In this document: in pieces, positions 25,764 to 35,476 of the stretch
Numbering within the stretch: position 1 is the stretch's first letter
Layout of the letters: each line of letters opens with the position of its first letter
From: Natrinema salifodinae
GTDB taxonomy: Archaea > Halobacteriota > Halobacteria > Halobacteriales > Natrialbaceae
Assembly (NCBI RefSeq): GCF_900110455.1
Contig: NZ_FOIS01000001.1
Location: forward strand, 186,001 to 250,000
Reading direction: 5' to 3'
DNA length: 64,000 nt
Notes under the pieces: generated by a model
Told to the model about the DNA's origin: nothing
The model's database searches: none
What the model saw: only the letters and a program-made list of their open reading frames with translations
Program-made: the position numbers and the translations under genes

Positions 25764-27254
25764 ATGTCTCGAGACATTCTCCGTGGGATCGTCTCTATCG
25801 CGGGGTCGAACGTCGCCGTCATGGTGCTAGCGTTCCCGCTCACGCCGATACTCGTCAGATTCCTCGGAAGCGCGCAGTACGGTGACTACGCGTTCATGCT
25901 CTCCTTTCTCAGCGTCGCCTGGGTGTTCGTCAACGGCGGCGTCTTCGACGGAATGCGGAAGTACATCGCCGAGGAGCGCGAGATGGCGAACTGGCAGGAG
26001 TACGTGTTCGGCTTCTACTTCCGCGTCGCGCTCGTCTTTGCCGTTCCGAGCGCGCTCGTGATCGGCCTCGCGGCGTACGTCGGCGTGATCGAGTTCGCGT
26101 TGGACGCGACGTTTCGGACGTACTTCTATCTGATCGGGGTGTTGATCGTCGCCCGACAGCTCCGGGCCGTCGGTCGGAGCGTCCTGATGGGACTCGGCGA
26201 CGAGCACCTCTCGGAGCCGCTGTTGATCCTCGAAAAATTCTTCTTCTGGCCGGTCGCTCTCGGACTCGTTTACACCGGACTGGGCGTCTCCGGCGTCCTC
26301 GTGGGGCATATCGTGGCGGTGTTGCTTTCCGCGACCACCGCGTTCGTCATCCTCTCTCGTCGGGTCTCGATCGCGGCGCTTTTCCGGCGGACTCCGCCGG
26401 ACTTTCCGCGCCGGACGCTGGTCTCGTTCAACAATCGGACCATCGTGCTGATGTTTCTCCTGAACGCGTTGCTGTACACGGACATCCTCCTCCTCCACCC
26501 GATCGCCGGAAGCGAACAGGCCGGCTACTATCAGGCGGCGATCGTGATCACGGATTTCCTGTGGCTCGTTCCGTTCGCGGTCCAACTTACCTTACTGCAC
26601 TCCTCGTCCGAACTGTGGTCGAACGGGCGTCGGGAACGGATCAACGAGGTTTCCGCGCTCGCGACTCGCTACGTGTTCCTCGTGACGATGCTGTTCTGCG
26701 TCGGAATCGCGGTGCTCGCGGATTCGTTCGTCCCGCTGTACTACGGCGGCGAATTCGAGGCCGCGATCAGACCGCTCCAGTTCCTCCTGATCGGTGTCGT
26801 CGGATTCGCGGTCGCGCGGCCAATCTTCGCGATCGGCCAAGGGAAAGGGACGCTCAGGACGCTCATCTACGCGACCGGTGCCGCCGTCGCGTTCAATCTG
26901 GTTCTCAATCTCCTCCTCATTCCGCGCTACGGAACGAACGGTGCCGCAGTCGCGACGAGCATCGGGTACGGGTCCATGTTGATTTTTCACGTCTGGAGCG
27001 CTCGACGGCTCGGGTTCGATCCGCTCGGCGATTTCCGATTCGGTCGCATTCTCGCGACCACCGTCGTGACTGGTGTCGTCATCTATCCGCTCGACGCGGT
27101 CATCGGCTCACCCGTCGTCTCCCTCCTTCTCGTCCCGCCGGTCGGTCTCGTCATCTTCCTGTTAACGGCCGTAACGGTCGGCGCTATCGACGACGACGAC
27201 ATCATCTACATGCTCGAGCGGTCCCCGGAGCGGGTACAGCGGATGATCCCGTGA
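25764..27254 (+). CDS. Polysaccharide/lipid-linked oligosaccharide flippase (Wzx-like)
   Basis: A 496-residue protein with 12-14 hydrophobic helices. The N-terminus GIVSIAGSNVAVMVLAFPLTPILVRFLGSAQYGDYAFMLS is the RfbX/Wzx/MviN-type start. The C-terminal LRTLIYATGAAVAFNLVLNLLLIPRYGTNGAAVATSIGY is the conserved polysaccharide-biosynthesis C-terminal signature (MOP superfamily). It would move lipid-linked repeat units across the cytoplasmic membrane. It is followed on the same strand by a large membrane protein that may be the polymerase. Confidence 0.92.
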   Translation: MSRDILRGIVSIAGSNVAVMVLAFPLTPILVRFLGSAQYGDYAFMLSFLSVAWVFVNGGVFDGMRKYIAEEREMANWQEYVFGFYFRVALVFAVPSALVIGLAAYVGVIEFALDATFRTYFYLIGVLIVARQLRAVGRSVLMGLGDEHLSEPLLILEKFFFWPVALGLVYTGLGVSGVLVGHIVAVLLSATTAFVILSRRVSIAALFRRTPPDFPRRTLVSFNNRTIVLMFLLNALLYTDILLLHPIAGSEQAGYYQAAIVITDFLWLVPFAVQLTLLHSSSELWSNGRRERINEVSALATRYVFLVTMLFCVGIAVLADSFVPLYYGGEFEAAIRPLQFLLIGVVGFAVARPIFAIGQGKGTLRTLIYATGAAVAFNLVLNLLLIPRYGTNGAAVATSIGYGSMLIFHVWSARRLGFDPLGDFRFGRILATTVVTGVVIYPLDAVIGSPVVSLLLVPPVGLVIFLLTAVTVGAIDDDDIIYMLERSPERVQRMIP

Positions 27255-27379
27255 CGAGCGAGAGCGGGCACATCCCCGCCGACGTCCGTCGCGCAAGGGC
27301 TTCGTTTCCGGCCCGCAATACGAGACTACGGTCGTTACGACGACAAGCATCATTAGGAGCGCTCAGGTAGACGACTCGC

Positions 27380-29173
27380 ATGATCTCGGGCCGGAAATCG
27401 TCTCCGAGGCTCCTGCTCCTTGCGGGGATCGGATTGCTCACGTACGCGGCAGTCGTCGTCGCGACGACGCCGCCGGCCGCCGGGTACGAAGTCTCACTCT
27501 ATACCGCCTATCCCGTCACCTTCTGGATCGCGATCGTGCTGACGATTTTCGTCGGCCAGCTCCTCGTCCTCGAGGATGCGACGGCGTCGCGGCAGTGTGG
27601 CTACTGGAAGCGGGGATACGCGCTGCTCGTGACCGCGAGTGGGATACTGCTCTTTCTACCGACGATGCGCTATCAGTACGTGATGGGGCGGGCGGACACG
27701 CTCACGCTCGCCGGCGGGATCGAGTACATCACGGCCACCCACGCGCTCCAGCCGGACAACTACTATCCGATGATCCACCTGCTCACGGCGTCGCTTTCGT
27801 TTTTCACCGGGATCGATCCGATCACGCTTATGCAGGCGATTCCGCCGCTGTTCTCGCTTGCGTTTCTCCTCGGGACCTACGGCCTGTTGCGATACCTGTT
27901 CCCGGACAGGCGCGAGTTCCTCGTCACCCTGCCGTTCGCGTCGCTCCTGTTCGCCGGCTTCGAACACCTCCACTTTACGCCGTACAACATGAGCTTCCTC
28001 CTGGTTCCCTTGGTCGTTCTCTACTGTCTGAAAGCGCAGGAGCGAAACGCGGTCCCGTCGACGGTGGCGATGCTCGTACTGGTGTTCGCAATCGTCTTCT
28101 ACCATCCGTTAACCGGCCTGCTCATCGTCGCATTTTTCGCCATCGCGCAGGTGCTGTCGGACCTGCCGAGTTCGGTCCGGTTCGTTACCGGTCGAAAACC
28201 CGTGCCGTCGGCAATGGTCAGTCTCCTCGTACTCGTCGTGCTCTTCGCCTGGTACACGCGGTTCGAAACGGTCATCCTCAGCATGGCGTCGGTCGTGGCC
28301 GGTCGGGGCCCGTCCCAGTTCGCGCACGTCACGACGGTCGCGGACAGGGTCTCGCCGAGCCTCGTCGACCTGTTGCAAAGCGCCATCGCATCCTACGGCA
28401 TGGAGGCGATCGTCGGATCGGTCACGCTGGTGAGCCTCTGTTACCTCGGCTACGACCACTACCGCCGCGACAGCGCCGTCGATACGTACGTCGCCTGGCT
28501 CGCCGGCATCTTCCTCGTCTCGTTCGCCGTCGGCGCGGTCGCGTTTTTCCTGAACGTCATCTTCGAACCGCTCAGGTTCACCAGGTATGGTCTCCTCGCG
28601 GGCAGCACCATCGTCGGGTTCGGATACCTGGCGCTCTACAGCACGCTTTCGGACCGCCGATCGAAACGAGTGCTCACGGTCTCGATGTACGCGTTCCTGC
28701 TGGCGCTCGTCTTCCTCTCGGTGTTCCTGCTCTTTCCCTCGCCGTTGACCGACGACGCGAACCTCCAGGTGACCGACCGCGAGGTCCGCGGCATGGCGTG
28801 GGCGATCGACAACGAGAACGAGACGATGGCGACCCAAGACGACGGGGTCTTGCAGCACCGACACGTCGACTACCAGTCGATGGGTACCGAATCCACCTGG
28901 GAACTCCGCGAGCGGGACACAGCGCCGCCGGATCACTTCGGTTACGACGACAACTCGACCGCCGGGCAGGGGTATCAGGAAGTCACCTACCTTCGCGTGA
29001 CGGAACTCGCGCGGATCGAAAACCCTAGCCTGTACCCCAACTACCCCGACCACTGGCGCCACACGCCCTCGGACTACGATCGGCTCGAAGACGACCACAC
29101 CGTCGATCACGTCTACACGAACGGCGAGTTCGACAACTACGTCGTTCGGCCGACCGATGCTGAGAACGGCTAG
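27380..29173 (+). CDS. Large multi-TM protein (GT-C or Wzy-like polymerase candidate)
   Basis: A 597-residue protein with about 11-13 membrane helices and a soluble C-terminal domain of about 115 residues after VFLLFPSPLTDDAN. The first external loop has YQYVMGRADTLTLAGGIEYITATHALQPDNYYPMIHLLTA, where the Asp residues resemble the loop-1 acidic motif of GT-C glycosyltransferases. The soluble tail (DHFGYDDNSTAGQGYQEVTYLRV) is similar to extracellular tails of haloarchaeal surface-glycan proteins. The position after a flippase supports polymerisation or glycan transfer outside the cell. It could instead be an uncharacterised transporter. Confidence 0.6.
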   Translation: MISGRKSSPRLLLLAGIGLLTYAAVVVATTPPAAGYEVSLYTAYPVTFWIAIVLTIFVGQLLVLEDATASRQCGYWKRGYALLVTASGILLFLPTMRYQYVMGRADTLTLAGGIEYITATHALQPDNYYPMIHLLTASLSFFTGIDPITLMQAIPPLFSLAFLLGTYGLLRYLFPDRREFLVTLPFASLLFAGFEHLHFTPYNMSFLLVPLVVLYCLKAQERNAVPSTVAMLVLVFAIVFYHPLTGLLIVAFFAIAQVLSDLPSSVRFVTGRKPVPSAMVSLLVLVVLFAWYTRFETVILSMASVVAGRGPSQFAHVTTVADRVSPSLVDLLQSAIASYGMEAIVGSVTLVSLCYLGYDHYRRDSAVDTYVAWLAGIFLVSFAVGAVAFFLNVIFEPLRFTRYGLLAGSTIVGFGYLALYSTLSDRRSKRVLTVSMYAFLLALVFLSVFLLFPSPLTDDANLQVTDREVRGMAWAIDNENETMATQDDGVLQHRHVDYQSMGTESTWELRERDTAPPDHFGYDDNSTAGQGYQEVTYLRVTELARIENPSLYPNYPDHWRHTPSDYDRLEDDHTVDHVYTNGEFDNYVVRPTDAENG

Positions 29174-29308
29174 TTCCGTCGTCAACCGCGTTTTATGGCG
29201 CTGGCCGCCGTGTCGTTTTCCGATGCCACGATTCCAGCAGCCGATCGCTCGATCGTCCGTTCCAGTATCGCGCCAGGCCGTCCGGGACGCCGCCGCTCGA
29301 TTCCACAC

Positions 29309-30370
29309 ATGAGTTCGAGGCGCGCGTTGTTCCGACGCGACTCGGTCGTCCACGACCTCCGGTGGAAGGCGGGCGAAGTCGTAACTCGCGGTCGTCGGTC
29401 CGCTCGAACCGACCCCGCGAGCGCGGCGACGACGACCGGCGAAACGACCGGGACGACGATCCCGCCGACGCCGCGCGATTTCCCTCACGAACCCCTGTCT
29501 CCGCGGCCGGTACGAGGGGTCAACAACCCGGTTCTGACCGCCGACGCTCTTTCCGGCCGCGGCGGGGCAACGTTCGTCGCCGACCCCTTCTGTTTCGTCG
29601 ACGACGGCACGTGGCACTTGTTCTTCGAAATCTTCACGATGCACCGCGATCCGCCGGCGGTCATCGGTCACGCGGGGAGCCGCGACGCCGGCGCGACGTG
29701 GTCGGTTTCCGACGCCGTCCTCCGGACCGACACCCACCTCGCCTTTCCGTACGTCTTCGAGTGGGAAGGGAGCTATTACATGCTCCCCGACCGGTGGGAC
29801 CACGTCGACGGGGAGCCGCGAGATATCAAACTGTACCAGGCGAGTCGGTTCCCCGACTCGTGGACCGAGGTCGCGACGCTCGTCTCGCCGACCCATCGGT
29901 TGAACGACGTCGTTGCGGTCCGCTACGACGACCGCTGGTGGGCCATCGGCGGGGACGGCCGCAACCTCTATGCCTACTACAGCGACGAGTTGGCGGCCGA
30001 CGACTGGACGCCCCACGCCGACAATCCCGTCGTCGCGGACCGACCGAGCGGCGCCCGGCCTGGCGGTCGGCCGATCGTCGGGCGTGATCGAATCCTTCTG
30101 TACCTGCAAGATTGTGCCGCCAGCTACGGGTCCCAGCTCCGGGCGTTCGAAGTGACCCGGTTAACGCCGGAGCGATACGCGGATCGCGAGCATCCCCGGT
30201 CACCGGTCCTCACGCCGGAAGACGACCTGATCGGCTGGAACGCCGGCAAAATGCACCACCTCGACGCGGTGTACGTCGACGGCGAATGGCGGTGTCTGGT
30301 CGACGGGAACATCGGATTACAGCGCGTGTTCGGGAACCAGCACTGGTCGATCGGCCTCTTCGAGGCCTGA
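29309..30370 (+). CDS. GINT1-N-like five-bladed propeller protein (glycan enzyme candidate)
   Basis: A 353-residue protein from ATG 29309. An ATG at 29195 is possible but adds an unusual S/R-rich extension. After about 60 basic residues, NPVLTADALSG and FVADPFCFVDDGTWHLFFEIF, then VIGHAGSRDAGATWSVSDAVLRTDTHLAFPYVFEWEGSYYMLPD and IKLYQASRFPDSW, match the propeller found as the N-terminal domain of glucosamine inositolphosphorylceramide transferases. That fold is related to GH43/GH68. In prokaryotic glycan loci such stand-alone domains are of unknown activity, probably carbohydrate-acting. No signal peptide is evident. It is convergent with the next gene. Confidence 0.7.
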   Translation: MSSRRALFRRDSVVHDLRWKAGEVVTRGRRSARTDPASAATTTGETTGTTIPPTPRDFPHEPLSPRPVRGVNNPVLTADALSGRGGATFVADPFCFVDDGTWHLFFEIFTMHRDPPAVIGHAGSRDAGATWSVSDAVLRTDTHLAFPYVFEWEGSYYMLPDRWDHVDGEPRDIKLYQASRFPDSWTEVATLVSPTHRLNDVVAVRYDDRWWAIGGDGRNLYAYYSDELAADDWTPHADNPVVADRPSGARPGGRPIVGRDRILLYLQDCAASYGSQLRAFEVTRLTPERYADREHPRSPVLTPEDDLIGWNAGKMHHLDAVYVDGEWRCLVDGNIGLQRVFGNQHWSIGLFEA

Positions 30371-30382
30371 GTAGGGGCAGGG

Positions 30383-31411
30383 TCAGTTGATCAGCGAGCT
30401 GATCGAGTTCGGCATCTGATCGAGCAGCCCCGAGGCGGCCTTCGCTCCCGAGGACTTCCGTTCGATCTCGTACAGCGGCGTCAGTTCGGGATTGAACTTC
30501 GATTTGTACTCGGTGACCCCTCGCTCCATCGCGCCGTGGAGATCGTAGCGATCGAGGCCCTCTTCGATCCCGTCCCGGATGATAGCCCAGTCGAGGCCCT
30601 CGTTCACGGGGGCGTCGACCGAGGGGACCGTCCCGCCGATCCAGCCGTATACTGTCCCACCCTCTCTGAGAACGAGGACGCCGCCCACGATTTCGTCCTC
30701 CCTGACGCAGACGTACGGCCGAACCCGATCCGGCCCCAACTCCTCGTATAGCTCCTCGAGAAACGCCGTCGAGAGGTTGTGATCGAGCCCTTTCTCCGCG
30801 AGCCGCGACCGAACCTGTTCGTTGAGCGTCCCGAGGTCGTCGTACCCGCCGACCTCGACCGTACACTCTGACGCGTCGAACTGGCGGATATTAGCTCTCG
30901 CATCCGACGAGAACGACGAGAGCAACTCGTCCGGATCGTCGCCGAGCGGGAGCGTGTACGTGTAGGTCGGCGTGACCTCGAAGTCCTCCCAGAGGAACGG
31001 GCGGACGTCCGTGTAGCCGCTCGTACACCGGATCTGTATGAGGTCCGGCTCGAGTTCGGTTTCGATCCACTCGAGCGCTCCCTGAACGAACCGACGGCGG
31101 GTCTTCTCTACGTTCCGCTGTTTCGCGCCGTTCAACCCGAGCTCCAGCGGCCCCATGTACGCGATTCCGGTCTCGATCGGCGGCGAGCTGACGACCGTGA
31201 AGGGACCCATCGTCGTCTCGAAGAGCGGAAACAGCCCGATCGGCTCCTGGCCCTTATATCCGACGAGCGGATGCAACTCGTGATCGGAGTGGGCAGCGAT
31301 CGACTCGAGCGCCGATCGGCGGTGAAACGGCAGCGCGTGCGACGACCGGTCGACGTACGAATTCCACTCGTCGAGGTGCTCCCCGTTTCTCTCTTCGATA
31401 GTGATACTCAT
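30383..31411 (-). CDS. FemAB/GNAT-fold acyltransferase, copy 2
   Basis: A 342-residue soluble protein from MSITIEERNGEHLDEWNSYV. A 26-codon upstream extension is rejected as not family-like. ALPFHRRSALESIAAHSDHELHPLVGYKGQEPIGLFPLFE is the typical first GNAT half. FSSDARANIRQFDASECTVEVG and the late DWAIIRDGIEEGLDRYDLHGAMERGVTEYKSKFNPELTPLYEIE give the second half. It is more distant from copies 1 and 3 than those are from each other. It lies downstream of two GT4 genes on the same strand, so it belongs to the glycan set. Confidence 0.78.
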   Translation of the reverse strand: MSITIEERNGEHLDEWNSYVDRSSHALPFHRRSALESIAAHSDHELHPLVGYKGQEPIGLFPLFETTMGPFTVVSSPPIETGIAYMGPLELGLNGAKQRNVEKTRRRFVQGALEWIETELEPDLIQIRCTSGYTDVRPFLWEDFEVTPTYTYTLPLGDDPDELLSSFSSDARANIRQFDASECTVEVGGYDDLGTLNEQVRSRLAEKGLDHNLSTAFLEELYEELGPDRVRPYVCVREDEIVGGVLVLREGGTVYGWIGGTVPSVDAPVNEGLDWAIIRDGIEEGLDRYDLHGAMERGVTEYKSKFNPELTPLYEIERKSSGAKAASGLLDQMPNSISSLIN

Positions 31412-31664
31412 GCGTGTGACGTCGACGATCGCGGACATGAATCCACAGGAGCGTGACGACGCGAAACCGCCGATTGGCGCCGAGAGCAATCACCTCTCCA
31501 GAGCGGTCTTGCACGCTAAGACGACGATGCCGGCAGCGATGATCTCGTCGAAGCGATCGGTCCGGAGGAAAGGGACAAAAACGCTATTTACTGCGCTCCG
31601 CAGTCGGGGGCGGACCGACGAAATCGACGGGTCGGCGAGGCGGCCGGTGGGCATCGTTACGCCG

Positions 31665-32843
31665 TTACTCGGGAAACAGCGCCCGTTCGTACTCGTCCGC
31701 GATCCTCGCCGCCGAGAAGTCCATCGCACGGTCGCGCAAGAGTGCTTCGTCGGGCGGATCGGCCAGCGTCTCGAGAATCGCGTCGGCGAGCGCGTCGAAA
31801 TCGTTCACAGGAACCAGCGGCCCGACTCGACCATCTTCGAGGATTTCCACCGGGCCGCTCGAGCAGTCGGTCGCGACGACCGGGCACGCACACGCCATCG
31901 CCTCGATCAGGGCCAACGGAAGCGCCTCCGTGATCGACGGGAGCGCGAACACCGAGGCCCGTCGCATGTACGGATACGGGTTCGGTTCGCTTCCCGGCAG
32001 CGAGACGTCCGCTTCGAGCTCTAACTCCGCGACGAGCGACGTCAACCGGTCTCTTCGCTCCCCGTCGCCGAGAATGACGAGCCTGGCGTCCCTGGTTTCC
32101 CGCACCCGCGCGAACGCGCGTATCAGGGTTGCGTAGTTCTTGTGCGGGTGGAGGCGACCGACGCCCAACACGACGGGCGGAGCATCGTCAGTGAACCACG
32201 GGTGATCGATGGGTTCTCTCGCCTGGTCTCTCAACTGCGGCGTCACGACCGGGTTGTGTATTACCCGCATCGCATCCGTCGGCAGTTCGAGGACGGTAGC
32301 GGCGTCGATCTTCGATCCGTCCGACGCGACGACGATTTCGTCAGCAAACCGATACGCGTGCTTCGAGAGCCGGATGATCGTCCGGTATTTCAGCGTATCG
32401 ACGCTCGCGACGTGATGCGAGAGCATCGCGTTGAGACTCAGCACGGTCCGTACCTCCGTCCGCGAGCAGCGACCGGCAGCGAGCGCAACGAGATTGGTGT
32501 GCGGTTTCCCCGAAAGCAACACTCCGGGGTCCGCTCGGTGAAGGTACCGCACCAGCGACGGAACGGCCGAAAAAACGCCGATGCCGGGGACTGTCGGCGG
32601 GTCGAGATCGACGATCCTGACGTCGTCGGGTACGTCGGCGACGAACGCTCCGTCCGACCGGACGAGTACGAGGTCGACGGTGTACCCGCGGTCGGCCAGT
32701 TCCCGCACCAGATTGAGCAGCACCCGTTCGATCCCGCCGATCTCCATCGCGGTCTGAAAGACGGCGACGTGCCCCTTCGAGTCGCGCCGCTGCCGTTCGG
32801 CTCGGCGTCGTCTCGGGATCGTCGACGGCCGTCGCTCAGTCAT
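31665..32843 (-). CDS. Family 4 glycosyltransferase
   Basis: A 392-residue GT-B protein. After a basic N-terminal stretch, VAVFQTAMEIGGIERVLLNLVRELADRGY is the GT4 donor-side start. VVLGVGRLHPHKNYATLIRAFARVR begins the C-terminal domain, and FALPSITEALPLALIEAMACACPVVATDCSSGPVEIL holds the E-x7-E motif. This pattern resembles glycosyltransferases that use UDP-GlcNAc or UDP-uronates, but the donor is not decidable. Its first 8 bases overlap the end of the upstream GT gene, which marks a two-gene unit. Confidence 0.92.
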   Translation of the reverse strand: MTERRPSTIPRRRRAERQRRDSKGHVAVFQTAMEIGGIERVLLNLVRELADRGYTVDLVLVRSDGAFVADVPDDVRIVDLDPPTVPGIGVFSAVPSLVRYLHRADPGVLLSGKPHTNLVALAAGRCSRTEVRTVLSLNAMLSHHVASVDTLKYRTIIRLSKHAYRFADEIVVASDGSKIDAATVLELPTDAMRVIHNPVVTPQLRDQAREPIDHPWFTDDAPPVVLGVGRLHPHKNYATLIRAFARVRETRDARLVILGDGERRDRLTSLVAELELEADVSLPGSEPNPYPYMRRASVFALPSITEALPLALIEAMACACPVVATDCSSGPVEILEDGRVGPLVPVNDFDALADAILETLADPPDEALLRDRAMDFSAARIADEYERALFPE

Positions 32844-33954
32844 TTCTCGATAGCTCCTCGCGGAGGGATCGGTTTTCGGTCGTACGGGGTATCGAGGGCC
32901 GTCGCGCCGCGTAAATGCGACGGGTTCGGCCGGCGATCGCGTTCCAGTCGTAGGTCAGCGCCCGTTCGTAATTGCGTCGTCCGAGCACGGCGAGATCAGC
33001 CGAGCGCGCGCGCTCGAGGGCCCGCTCGAGCCCGCGGTCGTCGGCCGCGTCGTAGAGCAGTTCTCGCTGGTCGGCGAGGAGTTCGGGAAGGCACCCCTCT
33101 TTCGGAGCCACGATCGGATTGCCAAACGACATGGCGAGGAGGACACTCCCGGAGGAGAGAATGTCTTCGAACGGTAAGACGACGACGTCGGCCGCGTTCA
33201 TGTACACCTGCACCTCCGCGGACGGAACGAATTCGAGGACCGTCTCGACGCGGTCGTCTCGACGTGCGGCCGCGACGACCGAGCGCCTGGCGTCGTCGTC
33301 CGCCGGGTTGCCGGCGACGAGCAGTCGAGCGTTCTCGTCGTCGAGTTCGGAAAACGCGTCGATCAGCGCCGGGACGCGCTTGTACGGTTTGATCGAGCCG
33401 AAAAACGCGATGACGGTCGCGTCGTCCGGGAGGCCGAGGCGCTCGGTTGCCTCCGCGCTCGAAAGGTCGTTCTCGTAGGCGTCGACGTAATTCCCGTGCG
33501 GGACCGTCACCAGCTTCGAGGAGACGGAGTCGGGAAGTCCGTAGGCGGCGAGTAGCTGCCGTTTCGCCCCCTCGCAGTGGACGATCACGTCGTCGAACGC
33601 GTACCGAACGAGGTGGCGTTTGAAGAATCGCTCGAGTCGCGGATCGCGTCGCTCGTGTTCGAACACGTTGTGAACCGTCCAGACGATTCTGACGCCGAGC
33701 AGTTTCGCACAGAACACTCCGGCGACGAAGACCGCGGCCTTACACGCCGAGAGAAGACGATTGTCCGAAATTAGGAACCACGAGATCCAGTGCAGGTGGA
33801 GAACGTCGGGGAGCCCGCCCTCGAGGACCGTTCGGACGATATCTTTCGGATACCCGGTCGAGAACTGAACCGAGACATCGTGTCGCTCGAGCGCTTCGCC
33901 TAACTCGTGGTGATACGGATTCTCCTCGAACCACGGGAGTTGCAAGACGTTCAT
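32836..33954 (-). CDS. Family 4-type glycosyltransferase
   Basis: A 372-residue GT-B protein starting MNVLQLPWFEENPYHHELGEALERH. ISWFLISDNRLLSACKAAVFVAGVFCAKLLGVRIVWTVHNVFEHE gives the N-terminal domain with a hydrophobic, membrane-touching helix. VIAFFGSIKPYKRVPALIDAFSEL and VVLPFEDILSSGSVLLAMSFGNPIVAPKEGCLPEL give the C-terminal domain. It is first in the GT pair and overlaps the next gene by 8 bases. The 396-base gap upstream has no gene. Confidence 0.9.
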   Translation of the reverse strand: MNVLQLPWFEENPYHHELGEALERHDVSVQFSTGYPKDIVRTVLEGGLPDVLHLHWISWFLISDNRLLSACKAAVFVAGVFCAKLLGVRIVWTVHNVFEHERRDPRLERFFKRHLVRYAFDDVIVHCEGAKRQLLAAYGLPDSVSSKLVTVPHGNYVDAYENDLSSAEATERLGLPDDATVIAFFGSIKPYKRVPALIDAFSELDDENARLLVAGNPADDDARRSVVAAARRDDRVETVLEFVPSAEVQVYMNAADVVVLPFEDILSSGSVLLAMSFGNPIVAPKEGCLPELLADQRELLYDAADDRGLERALERARSADLAVLGRRNYERALTYDWNAIAGRTRRIYAARRPSIPRTTENRSLREELSRND

Positions 33955-34350
33955 GCCGGTTCTGGGCGCAAGTATCGGGTGTTCCCGACCCGGACTCCGC
34001 CGTCGAGCGGCGCGAACCCGGCGCCGCCTGCACCGCCCGAACAGCGGGAGCGCGCGCGGTTCTTCGTCCGCCGGTCCCCTGATCGAGGTGTGGTTATGAG
34101 CGTCAATGCTCGCTTCCCTAGCAGGAACGGGCCCATAAACGTTTGTCCAGAACGGGTGATAGTCGCGAAATACGGTACGGATCTTCCAGATAAGTTGTGT
34201 ATGTGGGAGTGATCGCTGTCAGTGGCGGGTGTCGTCGACGGAGACGACCCGACACAGCGGGAGAGCGACGCGGACAGCGGGATCGTCTCCGAACGCCGCT
34301 CTCGAAAAACGCACCCGAACGCGCCGAGCGTCGGCTATCGCCGAGCCGTG
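33955..34350. other. Intergenic region, no gene seen
   Basis: This gap lies between the GT start and the end of the first PL14-like gene. CCCATAAACG at 34132-34141 reads as a TTTATGGG TATA-like box on the minus strand, about 180 bases before the GT start. No supported frame. Confidence 0.35.
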
Positions 34351-35235
34351 CTACGCCCGCGTTCGAAGCGTGAGGTTGTCGAACAGTATTCGGTTGTCCG
34401 CCGGCGACGAATTCGTACCGCCCCAGTAGACGGTAAACCAGTAGTCTTCGATCTTTAGCTCGGCCGTCTCCCGAAACCGAACATCCCGCCGGTCGTACGC
34501 CTTGTCCCCGTCTACCCATCCGGCGAGGATACCGTCGTCCTCTCCCGGCGCGTTCAAACGAATGTACTGGTCGATTCGGTGCCACTGTCCCTTCGAAAGG
34601 GACCGGTCCCAGTTGAATAAGTCGCCGAAATAATCGTCCATGTCGGCGTGATACACGTAGTAATCGAGCCCGATGGTATCGGACTCGCCGTTTCTGAATC
34701 CCATTCGTGCCGACCAGCCGTTCGTTCCGTTGGACCGTCTCCCGCCCCAGCCGGCGTTCTCGTAGGTTCCCGCCGGGCCGGGAAGTTTGCCGACCTGTCC
34801 CTCCGGATCGAACGATTCGGGGAAGTACACGTAGTAACTCGCCCAGAGCTCCTCCGGCTCCCAGGATAACTCGTTCGAGAAGCGGTAGTGAAGCGACGTT
34901 CCGTAGTGGGCTCCTTCCGGTATTTCGACGGAGAGCGAGCGTTCGTAGTAGGCTTCGTCCCTGATCAGGTCGACATTGCCGATCGGATCCTGCTCGGTGA
35001 ACTGTCCCATCCACTCCCAATCGAGAAAATCGACGTAGAGGTCGGTGACCATCTCGACCCCTTCGGCTACCTCGACGTCCGCCGGCGGGACCACGGCCTC
35101 CGGCGGGTTGGCGTCTCCCGAAGCGTCGTCGACCGAATCGTCCGTCGGTATCGGACTATAGTTCCGTGCGACGGCAGCGAGACTGCCCGCGATAACGCCG
35201 CAAAAAGCCAGGATCCGCCGTCGTGTGACTTTCAT
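34351..35235 (-). CDS. Secreted PL14-type polysaccharide lyase, copy 1
   Basis: A 294-residue protein from MKVTRRRILAFCGVIAGSLAAVA, a Tat-type signal (TRRRILAF) with a hydrophobic core. A P/D-rich linker follows, then a jelly-roll domain: AHYGTSLHYRFSNELSWEPEELWASYYVYFPE, GKLPGPAGTYEN, NGWSARMGFRNG, YYVYHADM, GQWHRIDQYIRLNAPGEDDGILAGWVDG. The Lys of K-L-P-G, Ser/Arg of S-A-R and the two Tyr of Y-V-Y match the catalytic set I recall for PL14 alginate/glucuronate lyases (vAL-1). Such enzymes cleave uronic-acid polymers by beta-elimination. It probably acts on the cell's own exopolysaccharide. Confidence 0.82.
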   Translation of the reverse strand: MKVTRRRILAFCGVIAGSLAAVARNYSPIPTDDSVDDASGDANPPEAVVPPADVEVAEGVEMVTDLYVDFLDWEWMGQFTEQDPIGNVDLIRDEAYYERSLSVEIPEGAHYGTSLHYRFSNELSWEPEELWASYYVYFPESFDPEGQVGKLPGPAGTYENAGWGGRRSNGTNGWSARMGFRNGESDTIGLDYYVYHADMDDYFGDLFNWDRSLSKGQWHRIDQYIRLNAPGEDDGILAGWVDGDKAYDRRDVRFRETAELKIEDYWFTVYWGGTNSSPADNRILFDNLTLRTRA

Positions 35236-35476
35236 AGTAGCGCCTCGACACGTATACTTTCGATTGGACACTCCTAAGCGACCAGCGAATAAATCGATTG
35301 TCCCCCTTGCTCAGCGGGCTCTCGTCCGATCGTCCCTCCTCTCGGAGAGACCGACTCGAAAAGGACGTGTCACGTATGGCGCGTCCCCGCCACCGCATTC
35401 GATTGCAGCGGTCGCGAGGCGGACGTCTACACGGCCATCGCCGCGGGACGAAGTGACCTCTCGGTGACGCGCTCCG

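Noticed and set aside
28109-30109. A 666-codon minus-strand open frame
   Set aside because: Antisense to the multi-TM protein and the GINT1-like gene, both of which have clear family features.
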